Shown here one piece after another: positions 37,201-45,184 of a stretch of 64,000 nucleotides of DNA. The translations under genes were made by a program, and so were the position numbers. How positions within the stretch are numbered: position 1 is the first letter of the stretch; each line of letters starts with the position of its first letter. The notes under the pieces are model-generated. The model was not told the DNA's origin. It did no database searches and saw nothing but the letters and a program-made list of their open reading frames with translations. The DNA comes from Stieleria varia (GTDB taxonomy: Bacteria > Planctomycetota > Planctomycetia > Pirellulales > Pirellulaceae), in assembly GCF_038443385.1 (NCBI RefSeq), contig NZ_CP151726.1:248001-312000 (forward strand), read 5' to 3'.

Positions 37201-37634
37201 ATGGCAATCGACTGTTCTTTGGCAAGACCGAGCTGTCCTGCGTCCGCTGCCACAAAGTCGATCGAGCGGGCGGCGAAGTCGGCCCCAACTTGACCGTCAT
37301 CGGCAAACAACGCGACCGCCGCTACTTGCTCGAATCCATCTGCCTGCCCAACGCGCAAGTCGCCAAGGGGTTCGAGACCGCGATGGTCGTCGACATCGAT
37401 GGCAAAGTGACCTCGGGGATCGTCAAGACCGAGACCGACGACTACTTGGAACTGACGCTCGCCGATGGCAGCCAAGTCCGCATCGCGCAGGATGACATCG
37501 AAGCTCGCAAAAAAGGCAACTCGTCGATGCCAGCGGACTTGACGAAATACATGACAGAGCGTGAACTGCGCGACATCGTCGCTTACCTCGCCACTCTGAA
37601 AGTCGATCCGAGGGCCGCCTCCGACGTCGAATGA
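34254..37634 (+). CDS. PVC-type haem-binding CxxCH dehydrogenase-like protein with HEAT repeats
   Basis: 1,126 residues from ATG 34254; an upstream frame to 34128 lacks signal character. After a signal peptide (LLAPTVVLCLLLSPLASNSR) comes a beta-propeller resembling planctomycete membrane-bound dehydrogenases (VTFDIDHRGRLFVCESYRQN, MGPDGRVYFSIGDRGYH, LAFGPDGALYVSDWVDGWDG). The middle is a HEAT-like array (RRTAVVALRRLRS, QLAWDILAKIKS). The C-terminal domain has a c-type haem motif CVRCH near residue 995, then GGEVGPNLTVIG and the ALL-type ending RELRDIVAYLATLK. Probably an exported redox enzyme for an unknown, perhaps carbohydrate-derived, substrate. Its stop overlaps the start of the Dus gene. 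Confidence 0.93.
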   Translation: MSKRYAFWRLLAPTVVLCLLLSPLASNSRGADKNGTAPLEPEVAQASDEPAAAMAAISTAEGWKIDLFAAEPLVANIVTFDIDHRGRLFVCESYRQNRGVTDNRGHDEQWLLADLAAQTVQDRIDYHKRLLGEAAITYAQHDDRIRRVSDTDGDGVADESTVFANGFNHLEEGTGAGILVRGSDVLYTCIPKLWKLTDENDDGVSDQRAALSDGYGVRVAFRGHDLHGLTMGPDGRVYFSIGDRGYHITTPDGRILADPASGAVFRCELDGSGLEVFATGLRNPQELAFNDLGDLFSVDNNSDSGDKARIVHILQDGDTGWRMYYQYLPDRGPFNREHIWEPLSDEQPAYIVPPIENFTDGPSGFAYYPGTGFGDQLKNKFLICDFRGGPSNSGIRSFELDPNGATYKLGANDQPIWTCLATDLAFGPDGALYVSDWVDGWDGLGKGRIYRVTDPQHADTDLIADVQSKLASDWTQRAIADLTSDLKHADRRVRSEAQWELARRGELDSLAKVATDTKASSTARLHATWGIGQIVRTDADNLASALDAIRPLLKDSDSNVAASVAQIAGEAGDKKSVDLLKPLATGKETSPRLRYFAIRALGKLADASILESVVSLAAANKNADYAIRHAAITYLASAVKADQIAALSKHSDANVRRTAVVALRRLRSRQISAFLNDTDPLVVAEAVRAIHDASIQGAFPELAGMIKKSDSPAMKNPEAVRRILNANYRLGTPSAAEAIASFAAGGDHDPAMRLEALEMLSSWATPDPRDRVLGRYDPLDARPKTDAAKALEPQIEVLMISPAKIRDKTTEVAAELEIKKIATALEQEIASGNKPVESKAVSLRALARLNPAAAVKLARKIELSPATPLSTAALSVLAQHDKEASFAKIAEATKSSDTAIRQLAWDILAKIKSPEADKLLAGALDDYITAKMPADTRLNWVQAASGRLDAELTAKLAAHQQNVAESDPLGKWLDALEGGDIDNGNRLFFGKTELSCVRCHKVDRAGGEVGPNLTVIGKQRDRRYLLESICLPNAQVAKGFETAMVVDIDGKVTSGIVKTETDDYLELTLADGSQVRIAQDDIEARKKGNSSMPADLTKYMTERELRDIVAYLATLKVDPRAASDVE

Positions 37635-38656
37635 GCCTCATGACTCGACCGTTTCCGCCGCCTCCGCTGAAAATCGGTGACCTAGTTATCGATCCACCGA
37701 TTCTGCAAGCGCCGATGGCAGGATTCACCAATGCCGCGTTCCGGCAAATGGTGCGTGAATTCGGCGGCGCGGGACTGCTGGCCACGGAAATGGTCAACGC
37801 CCGCGGATTTGTTTGGTTGGATGAAAACGAAGCCGAACACCCCGATCGGCTCTGGGGCGTCGCCGACGAACCGCGTCCCCTGGCCGTGCAAATCTGGGAC
37901 AATGACCCCAATACGATGGCCAAAGTCGGCAAGCGTCTGGTGGAGGAATACAGCGTCAGCGTCGTCGACATCAATTTCGGCTGCCCCGTCCGCCAAGTCA
38001 CCGAAAAAGCGCACAGCGGCAGCTACCTGCTCCGCGAACCCGATCGCATGTTTCGTATCATCGATCAACTGGTCAAAGCCTGTGCGCCGACACCGGTCAC
38101 CGCCAAGATCCGTCTGGGTTGCTCACGCGAGAGCGTCAACTGCAACGAAGTCGCCCGAGTGGTGGAGGAAGCCGGCGCAGCCGCACTGACCGTCCACGGA
38201 CGTACCGCCCAAGACATGTTTCGCGGCAACGCAGATTGGGAACGCATCAGCGAAATCAAGTCGCACTTGCGAAACATCCCACTGATCGGCAACGGCGATT
38301 TGGACTCGGCGGAAAAAGTCGTCGCGGCGTTTCAAAACTACAACGTCGATGGCGTCATGATTGCGCGAGCCTGCCTCGGTCGGCCTTGGTTGTTCGCCCA
38401 AGCCGCAGCGGCATTGCGTGGTGATCCGATCCCGCCCGATCCGACCCTCGACGATCAACGCCAGTGCATGCTGCATCACTACGAACTGGTACGTGATCGA
38501 TTTGGCGAAGAAAAGGGCACCGTGCTGATGCGCAAATACGCGTGTTGCTACGCCCAAGGCAAGCGAGGCGCGAGGCACTTTCGCACCCACGTCGCCCGTG
38601 TCGCGACGGCGGGCGAGTTTTACCAAGTCGTCCAGGAACACTTTCCGACCCAGTGA
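37631..38656 (+). CDS. dusB: tRNA-dihydrouridine synthase (DusB-like)
   Basis: 341 residues, the usual length. An FMN-dependent enzyme reducing specific uridines in tRNA. Motifs are LQAPMAGFTNAAFRQM (FMN site), LLATEMVNARG, the catalytic Cys118 in DINFGCPVRQVTEK, VTAKIRLG, LTVHGRTAQDMFRG and IGNGDLDSAE ... GVMIARACLGRPWLF. The assignment to B rather than another Dus class is by overall resemblance. The ATG overlaps the TGA of the haem protein (37631-37634), an odd functional pairing but a clear translational coupling. Confidence 0.95.
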   Translation: MSLMTRPFPPPPLKIGDLVIDPPILQAPMAGFTNAAFRQMVREFGGAGLLATEMVNARGFVWLDENEAEHPDRLWGVADEPRPLAVQIWDNDPNTMAKVGKRLVEEYSVSVVDINFGCPVRQVTEKAHSGSYLLREPDRMFRIIDQLVKACAPTPVTAKIRLGCSRESVNCNEVARVVEEAGAAALTVHGRTAQDMFRGNADWERISEIKSHLRNIPLIGNGDLDSAEKVVAAFQNYNVDGVMIARACLGRPWLFAQAAAALRGDPIPPDPTLDDQRQCMLHHYELVRDRFGEEKGTVLMRKYACCYAQGKRGARHFRTHVARVATAGEFYQVVQEHFPTQ

Positions 38657-38712
38657 CATCCGCGAGCTACTCGGAGTCAGCGATTGGTTTCCGTTTTGTC
38701 GTCTTGCATAAC

Positions 38713-38745
38713 GAAAAAAGCCCATCTGCTATGAAGCAGATGGGC
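38713..38745 (-). terminator. Rho-independent terminator of the PDZ-protein gene
   Basis: Stem GCCCATCTGCT (38720-38730) and its complement (38735-38745) with a 4-nt loop; on the minus strand it is followed by six T. It lies about 30 bp after the stop of the PDZ gene. Confidence 0.88.
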
Positions 38746-38773
38746 ATGAGTCGTTTCGATGTCGCGTTGGCCG

Positions 38774-39217
38774 TTACAGTGCGGTCGGGACGCCGCCACC
38801 GCCACCAGCAGATGCGGGATAGCAAGTCGTCTGAAAGACACTGCCGCAAGGTCGAACCACTTGGAGATGGACGGCAGGACCATTGAAGTTCACCGCAGCC
38901 GTCGGCACTCCGCCGCCGCCACCGCCTGCGGTCACGCTGTTCTGCAGAATCGCGACGCCTTGATAGTCGTTGTACGCATTGTGGAACGTCATTCCGTTGG
39001 ACGACAGGATGACCATTCCGGGCTGTAATCCGGCTTGCTGGGCGGGTGAACCCGGTGCAACCGATCGGATCGAAAGTCCTTTTTGGTTGCCGTTCTGAAC
39101 CAGCGAGACATTCATTCCGAAGGTCCAAGAGTTGGCAGGATACTGAGCTTCAGCGGTTTGGGTGCTGGTCAACAGGGCGGCGACGGCAACAGCGACGAGG
39201 GCGGCGAAACGTTTCAT
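38774..39217 (-). CDS. Small exported PDZ-domain protein with Gly-rich repeats
   Basis: 147 residues from ATG 39217. A clean signal peptide (MKRFAALVAVAVAALLTSTQ, cleavage near AEAQ) leads into one PDZ-like domain: GLSIRSVAPGSPAQQAGLQP, GMVILSSNGMTFHN. The C-terminal part contains the block AGGGGGGVPTA twice (after QNSVT and at the very end, ASAGGGGGVPTAL), probably an internal duplication. No protease domain is present, so it may be a periplasmic binding or scaffold protein. It has its own strong terminator. Confidence 0.85.
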   Translation of the reverse strand: MKRFAALVAVAVAALLTSTQTAEAQYPANSWTFGMNVSLVQNGNQKGLSIRSVAPGSPAQQAGLQPGMVILSSNGMTFHNAYNDYQGVAILQNSVTAGGGGGGVPTAAVNFNGPAVHLQVVRPCGSVFQTTCYPASAGGGGGVPTAL

Positions 39218-39543
39218 GACTGGGTTTCCTTGTTCTGGGAAGACTTGATTGAGTGGTTTGTTTTTGGCTTCGTTAGCCACCAACACCTGCGTCAAGCCAC
39301 CCAAAACCCCTTAACCGTTTTCCAAAAAAACATCTCGCGTTCGTTTTCCCCGTAAAACACGGCTTTTCTGTCCCTCAGGAAACTTTCCCAGCCGCTTCAC
39401 CGCCCTATTGTCGCTCGACGTTCCACGTCGCTAGCGTCTTCCCCAGGCGAAACTTTCCCAGCCGCTTCAACCAACCGGTAAACTGGTCCCCATCGCGGAC
39501 GGCTGATCGCCGAATTCTCTTCTCCCACCCCTGGATCCCTGAC
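39218..39543. other. Divergent intergenic region with a 21-bp direct repeat
   Basis: A 21-bp block (AAACTTTCCCAGCCGCTTCA with a preceding G) occurs at 39379-39399 and 39449-39469, 70 bp apart. The region separates the PDZ gene from the divergent EF-hand gene, so the repeat might be a regulatory site pair, or just a duplication. Confidence 0.6.
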
Positions 39544-40689
39544 ATGAGACACCCCATCGCAACCGCCAGGACGATCAGCTCCTTCATTCTCTTGCCGCTT
39601 CTTCTGGCTCTGCCCCACCCGCAACGCGCTGACGCACAGATCATCGACCAACAGCGATCCAAACTGGCCGCACTCGTCCTGGTCCAAGAAGACCTCAAAA
39701 ACGCGACCAAGACGATGACGATCTTTGACCGCAACGAAGACGGCGTGATCGATGAAACGGAACAGGCCAAGCTCTCCTGGCGAAAGGACATGGCCGACTA
39801 CGACGTGGACCGTGACGGAAAACTCACCCATCTGGAAGTCGCCCTAGGATTTGCCCAGCGACGCATCAACGCCGGCGTCGAGCAGGAAGACATCAACAAT
39901 GCCAACATCTATCTACGTCGTCATGACCAGAACAAAAATGGTCAACTGGATCCCGATGAGATCACCGCCAGCGGATGGCCCGACGAACCGCAGGAGTTTG
40001 ACCAAAATGGTGACGGCATCATCACACTGAGTGAAATGGCCGAACGATTCGCCTTCATGAAGGGACTGCGGCGTGAAATGGGAATCGAGAAAGTCGACCA
40101 AGTCACGGCGATCCGAACCGTTCGACAGTTTGATCTAGACGGCGACAAAAAACTCGACGAGACCGAACAAAAAGCCGCCGGACTTCCCAAGCCGGGCGAG
40201 CAGTTCGACGAGAATGAAGACGGCAAGTTGGAGATCATTGAGATTGCAACGATGCTGGGCAAACATCGCAAGGAAACCGGCATGAGCAAGTCCGATTTGG
40301 CACGCCTGCGATCCCTCTTCGAATCGCTCGACCTCGATAAAGATGGCGTGATCGTGCTGAACCAATTTCCCGACTCGGCACCTTTCGTCACCCAACTCAA
40401 AGAGTTCGACGAAAACAAGAACGGTGAAGTCACCCGCGACGAAGTCCAAAACCTGTTGATTCGCCAACGCAAGGAAAAAGGTTACAACGACGACCAGTAC
40501 GCCGAAGCCAAACGGTTGATGCTCCGTCACGACCAGAATCAAAACACTTGGATCGACGCTTCAGAACTCTTTGCCAAACCCTCCGAAGGACAGCTCGCCG
40601 CAGAAACCATGCGTGTCGCCGACACCGACGGCGACAATCGCATCACCCTCGACGAACTGGCCCGCTACTTGGCGACCAAGTCCAAGTGA
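39544..40689 (+). CDS. Exported calcium-binding protein with about ten EF-hands
   Basis: 381 residues, signal peptide ISSFILLPLLLALPHPQRAD. Ten EF-hand-type loops follow at roughly regular intervals: DRNEDGVIDETE, DVDRDGKLTHLE, DQNKNGQLDPDE, DQNGDGIITLSE, DLDGDKKLDETE, DENEDGKLEIIE, DLDKDGVIVLNQ, DENKNGEVTRDE, DQNQNTWIDASE and DTDGDNRITLDE. Most keep the Asp/Asn positions 1, 3, 5 and the Glu at 12; the seventh ends in Gln instead. The whole mature chain is helical EF-hand pairs, so calcium binding in the periplasm or outside is the only function I can support. It stands alone; repeats follow it. Confidence 0.9.
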   Translation: MRHPIATARTISSFILLPLLLALPHPQRADAQIIDQQRSKLAALVLVQEDLKNATKTMTIFDRNEDGVIDETEQAKLSWRKDMADYDVDRDGKLTHLEVALGFAQRRINAGVEQEDINNANIYLRRHDQNKNGQLDPDEITASGWPDEPQEFDQNGDGIITLSEMAERFAFMKGLRREMGIEKVDQVTAIRTVRQFDLDGDKKLDETEQKAAGLPKPGEQFDENEDGKLEIIEIATMLGKHRKETGMSKSDLARLRSLFESLDLDKDGVIVLNQFPDSAPFVTQLKEFDENKNGEVTRDEVQNLLIRQRKEKGYNDDQYAEAKRLMLRHDQNQNTWIDASELFAKPSEGQLAAETMRVADTDGDNRITLDELARYLATKSK

Positions 40690-40714
40690 AACCATCGCGT
40701 CCTACACCATTCCT

Positions 40715-40784
40715 ATGAGCCTCAGACGCTAGCCGTGGGTCGACAGCACTCAATTCTTGTGAGCCTCAGGCGCTAGCCGTGGGC
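40715..40784. repeat. Two direct copies of the GCTAGCCGTGGG repeat
   Basis: Copies at 40715-40740 and 40759-40784, 44 bp apart, each followed by a GACAGCACTC tail. Same family as the inverted pair at 5613-5687. Confidence 0.85.
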
Positions 40785-40820
40785 AGACAGCACTCCACTG
40801 CTGTCACCTCCACCGGCGCA

Positions 40821-40951
40821 GGAGACTGCTGATTTAGTGAGCCGCAAGGCGCTAGCCGCGGGCCTAATGGTGTTGACGAAACCCTTCGAGGCCCGTGGCT
40901 AGCGCCATCGGCTCACAGACACAACGCAACACGACTAAATCAGCAGTCTCC
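40821..40951. repeat. 131-bp palindromic repeat element (uninterrupted copy)
   Basis: Perfect 18-bp arms GGAGACTGCTGATTTAGT (40821-40838) and their complement (40934-40951). Inner arms carry GCTAGCC variants around 40853 and 40897. The same element is at 56279-56587, where it is split by a 175-bp insertion, so this copy shows the empty site. Confidence 0.92.
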
Positions 40952-40957
40952 GCAGCT

Positions 40958-41088
40958 GGGGGAGGTCGGATCGAGCGAAGCAAGATCCGGGAGGGGGCCT
41001 ACTCGCCGCAAACCGCGTTGGTGAACCGATTCCTTCACCCATGCCCCCTCCCTCGCAATCGCCTGGACGGCTCTGCTCGACCTCCCCC
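40958..41088. repeat. Hairpin repeat bounded by GGGGGAGGTCG
   Basis: Arms GGGGGAGGTCG (40958-40968) and CGACCTCCCCC (41078-41088) with an inner pair GGGAGGGGGC / GCCCCCTCCC (40989-40998, 41043-41052). A frame through it is not protein-like. With the two preceding repeats it fills the gap between the EF-hand gene and the acetyltransferase. Confidence 0.8.
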
Positions 41089-41206
41089 AAGTTCCTTGGT
41101 GGAGGTGACATGGGGAATCAAACGATGGCATCCAAACGACGTGTCAGCACCAAACTTTGAGCAGTCCAGCTTCAGCCCCAATGGCTATCCCCGGCCCCAA
41201 CACTTC

Positions 41207-42430
41207 TCAAAAGATCTCGCACATCCAAGGCGTCGGCCCCGCAAACATCAGGTCAGCCAGCCGCCCCTGCGCCCCATCCCGAATCTCCAGCAATCCCAAC
41301 TGCGCCAACTGGGTTGCGGAACGGAACGAACTGAATAACGGTGCCAACGTTTGAACATCCATCTGCAGCGCACCCGTGCCTCCCGGTTCCACACTGGCCA
41401 CTCCCTGCTCGACCACCAACCGCCATCGTCCCTGATTCGCGGGCAACACCGCATCGAGAATCTCAAAATCCAGCACACCGCTGACACGGGGCGAATAACC
41501 ACGCCCAGCCAACGCCTTGGCAACATTCACCACCCGCGTCATCCAGTGATACCGATTCAGAACCGATGCGTTCTGTTCCTCGGCGAGGAAAATCATCGGA
41601 TCATCCGGCCCGCCATGCCATTGCAACATGTTGCACATCGATCGATGATCCCTCGCCAACATCATCAATCGATTCAGAGCGGGCAAAGTGGTCGCGGCCA
41701 AATCGGTTGCGATCAACGGTTGCGGCACACCTGCGGATCGGTCTCCGACCTGAAAGATCGCGTAACCCACCGGCTCGGCTTCATCGCCAATCACATACGT
41801 CCGCGTGCTCGCTCCGCTATTGGGATGGATCAATCGATCCCACAACCCGGGCGAACGATCCAAGTGCCCGTTGCATTGCTTGGCATTTTCGTTGGCGACT
41901 TGAGCAAGCTGATCCTGTGGCGGTGACTCATAACGACGCACCGGCAAGTCTCGTGATGTACTGGCAATGGAAGCCAGCGGCAAAGAATGCAGCACTTGGC
42001 TGCCTGCCTGCCGGAAACCGACCTTGCGATAAAGCCGCTGCGTCGATGCATACAGTGACGCCAACGCGGTGCCATCGTGATAAAGCTCCGAGAGCATCTC
42101 CCGCAACAGCGTCTCGCAAGTTCCCGAGCCACGATGGGTCGGGCTGATGGCCACTCCCGAAACGGCTGCCGTCGGCAAGACTTTCCCGCCAAACCACTGT
42201 CCAATTCGATACATCGTCAAACCACCGACCAACATCGTCCCATCGTAGATGACACGGACATTCTGACGTCCGATCCGGTCCAGATACGTTTCCCACAAAT
42301 TCAAATCACTGGCAATCAACGACTCTGCGGCCAATGAAACATAAGCGGCTTCGTCGTCGCCAAGTACTCGCACGGTCAGAGAACCAGACATGAAACACGA
42401 GACCTGAATCATGAGGGGAAGTTCGTTCAC
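41207..42430 (-). CDS. GNAT acetyltransferase of the Eis family
   Basis: Up to 407 residues (starts at 42430, 42412 or 42391 are possible). The N-terminal GNAT domain has the acetyl-CoA loop VAISPTHRGSGTCETLLREM and SLYASTQRLYRKVGF, with Tyr/Phe residues typical of Eis. A second GNAT-like domain follows (EPVGYAIFQVGDR), then a C-terminal sterol-carrier-like domain (SGVLDFEILDAVLPANQGRW). The chain ends in PTPWMCEIF; in Eis enzymes the terminal carboxylate takes part in catalysis, and that aromatic end is kept. The substrate (amine, aminoglycoside or peptide) cannot be told. It is the last ordinary gene before the cassette array. Confidence 0.85.
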   Translation of the reverse strand: MNELPLMIQVSCFMSGSLTVRVLGDDEAAYVSLAAESLIASDLNLWETYLDRIGRQNVRVIYDGTMLVGGLTMYRIGQWFGGKVLPTAAVSGVAISPTHRGSGTCETLLREMLSELYHDGTALASLYASTQRLYRKVGFRQAGSQVLHSLPLASIASTSRDLPVRRYESPPQDQLAQVANENAKQCNGHLDRSPGLWDRLIHPNSGASTRTYVIGDEAEPVGYAIFQVGDRSAGVPQPLIATDLAATTLPALNRLMMLARDHRSMCNMLQWHGGPDDPMIFLAEEQNASVLNRYHWMTRVVNVAKALAGRGYSPRVSGVLDFEILDAVLPANQGRWRLVVEQGVASVEPGGTGALQMDVQTLAPLFSSFRSATQLAQLGLLEIRDGAQGRLADLMFAGPTPWMCEIF

Positions 42431-42944
42431 GGCTCAAACAGCCACCCCAGCTCCGGATTTCAACCAATGAAATCAACGTGCCGAGTACCGCTCGGACACC
42501 CAAACGGTCGACGGGTTCACAACGCGTCCAAAATTCTAACCCCTGTAGCTCTGAGAGATCGCACCGCACGTTGGTGTACCGGTGTCAGCCGGCCAATCGC
42601 ACCTTCTGCGATACCCCGCCCCAATTCACCGCCCAGCGTCAATCATCTCGCGAGCAGCCACAGTTTCAAATAGGACCAATGAGACAAAGACGACGAATGC
42701 GACCAACAATCTTTCCCCAAGCCTCGCCAACGGAAGGAGCGACGATCCATTACCTGGTAGTGGGATTCGCCAGAATTCCTTCCGAACAGGATTTCTGACA
42801 GAATCCACGATGTCGCCTAATGATGAGGCGTCTCTAAAAGCAGTCAAATCCTCCCCGACACTCCATTCTTGATAGAGGTGTCACCTCAAAAAAGCCGGGC
42901 AACAACGTGGTTCTCGACAACGCAGACTGATAGCGATGCTGGTT
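42431..42944. other. Gene-free left flank of the cassette array
   Basis: About 510 bp without a convincing gene. It contains a decayed half copy of the GGACC repeat (42668-42703) and the GGGATTCGCC repeat (42759-42780). No attI site, integrase gene or Pc promoter could be recognised here. Confidence 0.5.
42759..42780. repeat. Dispersed repeat GGGATTCGCCAGAATTCC, copy 3
   Basis: Begins TAGTGGG; followed by a degenerate inverted partner (GGATTTCTGACAGAATCC) as in copy 1. Confidence 0.88.
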
Positions 42945-43080
42945 GCCCAACATGGTTTTTCCGCGAGTCCTTCGGCACACCTTACTTGGTTGGTCACGCG
43001 GGATGGCCTTGGTACAATTTTCGTAGTTCAGGCATCGTTCGCTTCGTTTAGGGCGGTGTCGCAAAAACCTTCCGTTGCCC
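42945..43080 (+). other. attC site a (left edge of array)
   Basis: R'' GCCCAAC (42945), L'' GGTTTTT, L' GCAAAAACC, R' GTTGCCC (43074). No gene is visible immediately before it, so its own cassette is lost or non-coding. Confidence 0.88.
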
Positions 43081-43094
43081 GCCGCTGGTTTCCC

Positions 43095-43589
43095 ATGAAT
43101 GCAACCGCTCGCTTGGTGTTTGACCGCGCGTACTACGAATCACACTACGACGCTTGGCTCCGGCATCGCGCCAAGCTTCGCCCCTACGCGGTTTACCTTT
43201 CGTTGGCTTTGCTCGCGTTTGGCGTCATCATGGCTTTTGCGTTTCCCGCAAAATGGGCCTTTGGCGCGTTGTTCGCGTGCTTTGGCGTTTACGAACTTGT
43301 CGAGACGCTCACCCATAAATCTCGTTGGGTCAATGCGCGCGTTAATGCAACTCGTGAAAACAAAACCGTCGACATGAAACTCTCCGAATCCGAGCTGACG
43401 ACAACGTCTTTCGTCGCGCATGGCACGATCCAGATTGTTGCGTTCTCCAAAATCATTCCTGCGACCGATGGCGTCTTCCTGATTCCTGACTCAGGTGTAT
43501 CCATCTACATTCCCGCTGCAACCGTCGAACCGTCTGGTGCGTTTCGTCCACTTGTGGATGCGTGGATGGCAGCGCGTAGCGGCCGATAA
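43095..43589 (+). CDS. Cassette 1: YcxB-like membrane protein
   Basis: 164 residues from ATG 43095, 15 bp after the attC a crossover. Two adjacent transmembrane helices (AVYLSLALLAFGVIMAFAF and WAFGALFACFGVYELVETL) are followed by a beta-rich tail (VDMKLSESELTTTSF, GVSIYIPAATVEPSGAF), the layout of YcxB-family proteins. The function of that family is unknown. The TAA stop forms part of the R'' box of the next attC. Longer upstream frames run into the attC and are not used. Confidence 0.78.
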   Translation: MNATARLVFDRAYYESHYDAWLRHRAKLRPYAVYLSLALLAFGVIMAFAFPAKWAFGALFACFGVYELVETLTHKSRWVNARVNATRENKTVDMKLSESELTTTSFVAHGTIQIVAFSKIIPATDGVFLIPDSGVSIYIPAATVEPSGAFRPLVDAWMAARSGR

Positions 43590-43719
43590 CATGGTTTTTA
43601 CGCTAGGCCGTCGGCACAGCTTTGTCGTTTGTTCAATCCGCCCTCCGTTTGTACAATTTCCGTCGTTCAGGCATCGTTCGCTTCGTTCACGGCGGTGTCG
43701 TAAAAACCTTCCGTTTTTG
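43584..43719 (+). other. attC site b
   Basis: Starts at CGATAAC containing the stop of cassette 1; ATGGTTTTTACG and CGTAAAAACC arms are present; ends GTTTTTG at 43713. Confidence 0.92.
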
Positions 43720-43731
43720 GACACCGGCCGA

Positions 43732-44085
43732 ATGAACACGACGATGAATGCCGACCAAATCGCGCATCTCAAATCATCACTTACGCGCGACGCGTCGCTT
43801 CCTTTCAACAACACCGTGACGGCTTCCCAGTTGGATGCACTGGATGAGGCGCGCGAATATGATGCTGCTTCGACCTACAATTTTCTGTTCGCGGAACTCA
43901 TGATCGTCAAATACGCCGTGGGACGCGGACGATGCATTACTATTGAATCGACGCCATCCGTTACACTGGATTCTGTTGACGACTTCATGGACTGGGCGAT
44001 CGGTCGCTACCCGGCGTTTGCAGAACCCGCGTATCATGATCTTTACATTGATCCTGTCGCATTGGTCTGGGATGGAGACCGTTAA
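43732..44085 (+). CDS. Cassette 2: hypothetical protein (117 aa)
   Basis: Begins MNTTMNADQIAHLKSSLTRD, soluble, mixed alpha/beta, ending VALVWDGDR. No recognised domain. The central YNFLFAELMIVKYAVGRGR might be a buried beta-alpha unit. ATG 43732 follows the attC b crossover by 19 bp; a longer frame from 43495 passes through the attC and is rejected. As for most cassette genes, no function is inferred. Confidence 0.68.
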   Translation: MNTTMNADQIAHLKSSLTRDASLPFNNTVTASQLDALDEAREYDAASTYNFLFAELMIVKYAVGRGRCITIESTPSVTLDSVDDFMDWAIGRYPAFAEPAYHDLYIDPVALVWDGDR

Positions 44086-44096
44086 CTCGCTTCAGT

Positions 44097-44242
44097 GTCC
44101 AACAAAATGTTTTTTACGCTGAGGCCTTCCGCCCCCCCCTCCCGCTCGTTTTGCGACGCGGGCTTGCTTTGGTACAGTGACTCGTAATTCATTCGTTGCT
44201 CGTCGTGTTCAGCAGCGGTATCGTAAGAACCTTCCGTAGCAC
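44097..44242 (+). other. attC site c
   Basis: R'' GTCCAAC (44097) matches the consensus; L'' has an extra T (TGTTTTTTACG); L' is CGTAAGAACC; the crossover reads CCGTAG instead of CCGTTx (44234-44239), so this site may recombine poorly. Confidence 0.85.
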
Positions 44243-44253
44243 AACCTCATCAA

Positions 44254-44724
44254 TTGAATCGCAGTCGCACAATTCTCCTCGTTGCAGCCGTATTGGCACT
44301 TGCACTGCTAGGCGGGTTCTTTTTTCGACACCAAATCCGCGTCTCGTACCATTCGTGGCGAATGAACGCTGAATTCAACACGATCTTTGGCAACCCACGG
44401 CCCGAATCGCACGGCCTCGCTTCTTACGACGTAACGGGAATCGATGTCGATGCCGTGATGCAGAGGTACGAGTTCCATCGGCAACGACTTGTCGATCTGG
44501 AGGTTCTCGCAAAGCTGACCGCAACATTTCCTAGGTTGTCTTTCGACGGTTCCGCTGCGCGTTCTGATGCACGTTTGGATTTCACTCACCGAATGTGGGA
44601 CGCGTTTCCAGCTCACCGACACTACCATCTTGATTCCGATGGCACCTTCTCGGTATGGGTACCCGTTTCAGATGCGCCGAGCTGGAAGCAATTCCTCGAC
44701 GCTGAGTTTTCCGTAGCGAAATAA
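44254..44724 (+). CDS. Cassette 3: single-pass membrane protein (156 aa)
   Basis: TTG start at 44254. One N-terminal transmembrane helix (TILLVAAVLALALLGGFFF) acts as anchor or signal; the rest is soluble and ends FLDAEFSVAK. No domain recognised. The Cys-free extracellular part has several His/Tyr (HRHYHLDSDG). Function unknown. Confidence 0.65.
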   Translation: MNRSRTILLVAAVLALALLGGFFFRHQIRVSYHSWRMNAEFNTIFGNPRPESHGLASYDVTGIDVDAVMQRYEFHRQRLVDLEVLAKLTATFPRLSFDGSAARSDARLDFTHRMWDAFPAHRHYHLDSDGTFSVWVPVSDAPSWKQFLDAEFSVAK

Positions 44725-44865
44725 ACTGTCCGCGATAGTTTTCACGGTTAGGCATTCGCGCCACCTTGGCTCTGTAGCAACCAGCCTAGGCGTTGGTACA
44801 ATCGCAAGCAGTTCAGGCATTGCTCGCTACGTTTAGGGCGGTGCCGTAGAAACCTCCCGTTGTAG
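44721..44865 (+). other. attC site d
   Basis: The most diverged copy on the left side (AATAAAC ... GTTTTCACGG), while the right side is typical (GGCGGTGCCGTAGAAACC, ending GTTGTAG at 44859). The arms no longer pair perfectly. Confidence 0.75.
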
Positions 44866-44878
44866 GTCAACCCCCGCT

Positions 44879-45178
44879 TTGGTTCCGCTGTACGTTACCC
44901 GTGACGAACTCGATAATCGCATCGTTGAAGAACTCCGCGATGTGGCTGGTCCTTTGCGCGAATGGTGGGAATCGAACCGTACCGAGCCATTTATCCTCAG
45001 CGACGGAACTGAACCGCGGTTTGTTTTGGCTCGTGACGGTACTGCATGTGTGCACTTCGATGACAATGAGGATGAATTTGCAACCGGCGTAATCCACAAC
45101 GACCAAATAGCACATGTTGGACTCTGTGGCGAGTTACGGTCGGCCATCTACAACGTGATGCATAACCGCCTGATTTAG
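44879..45178 (+). CDS. Cassette 4: hypothetical protein (99 aa)
   Basis: TTG start at 44879 is the first in-frame start after the crossover. Short acidic soluble protein with WWESNRTEPFILSDG and VHFDDNEDEFATGVIHND. No domain recognised. Because the start is not ATG and the chain is short, the exact N-terminus is uncertain. Confidence 0.58.
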   Translation: MVPLYVTRDELDNRIVEELRDVAGPLREWWESNRTEPFILSDGTEPRFVLARDGTACVHFDDNEDEFATGVIHNDQIAHVGLCGELRSAIYNVMHNRLI

Positions 45179-45184
45179 GCCGCC

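Noticed and set aside
42431-43094. Integron integrase or attI next to the array
   Set aside because: No frame with tyrosine-recombinase motifs; the region holds only decayed repeats.
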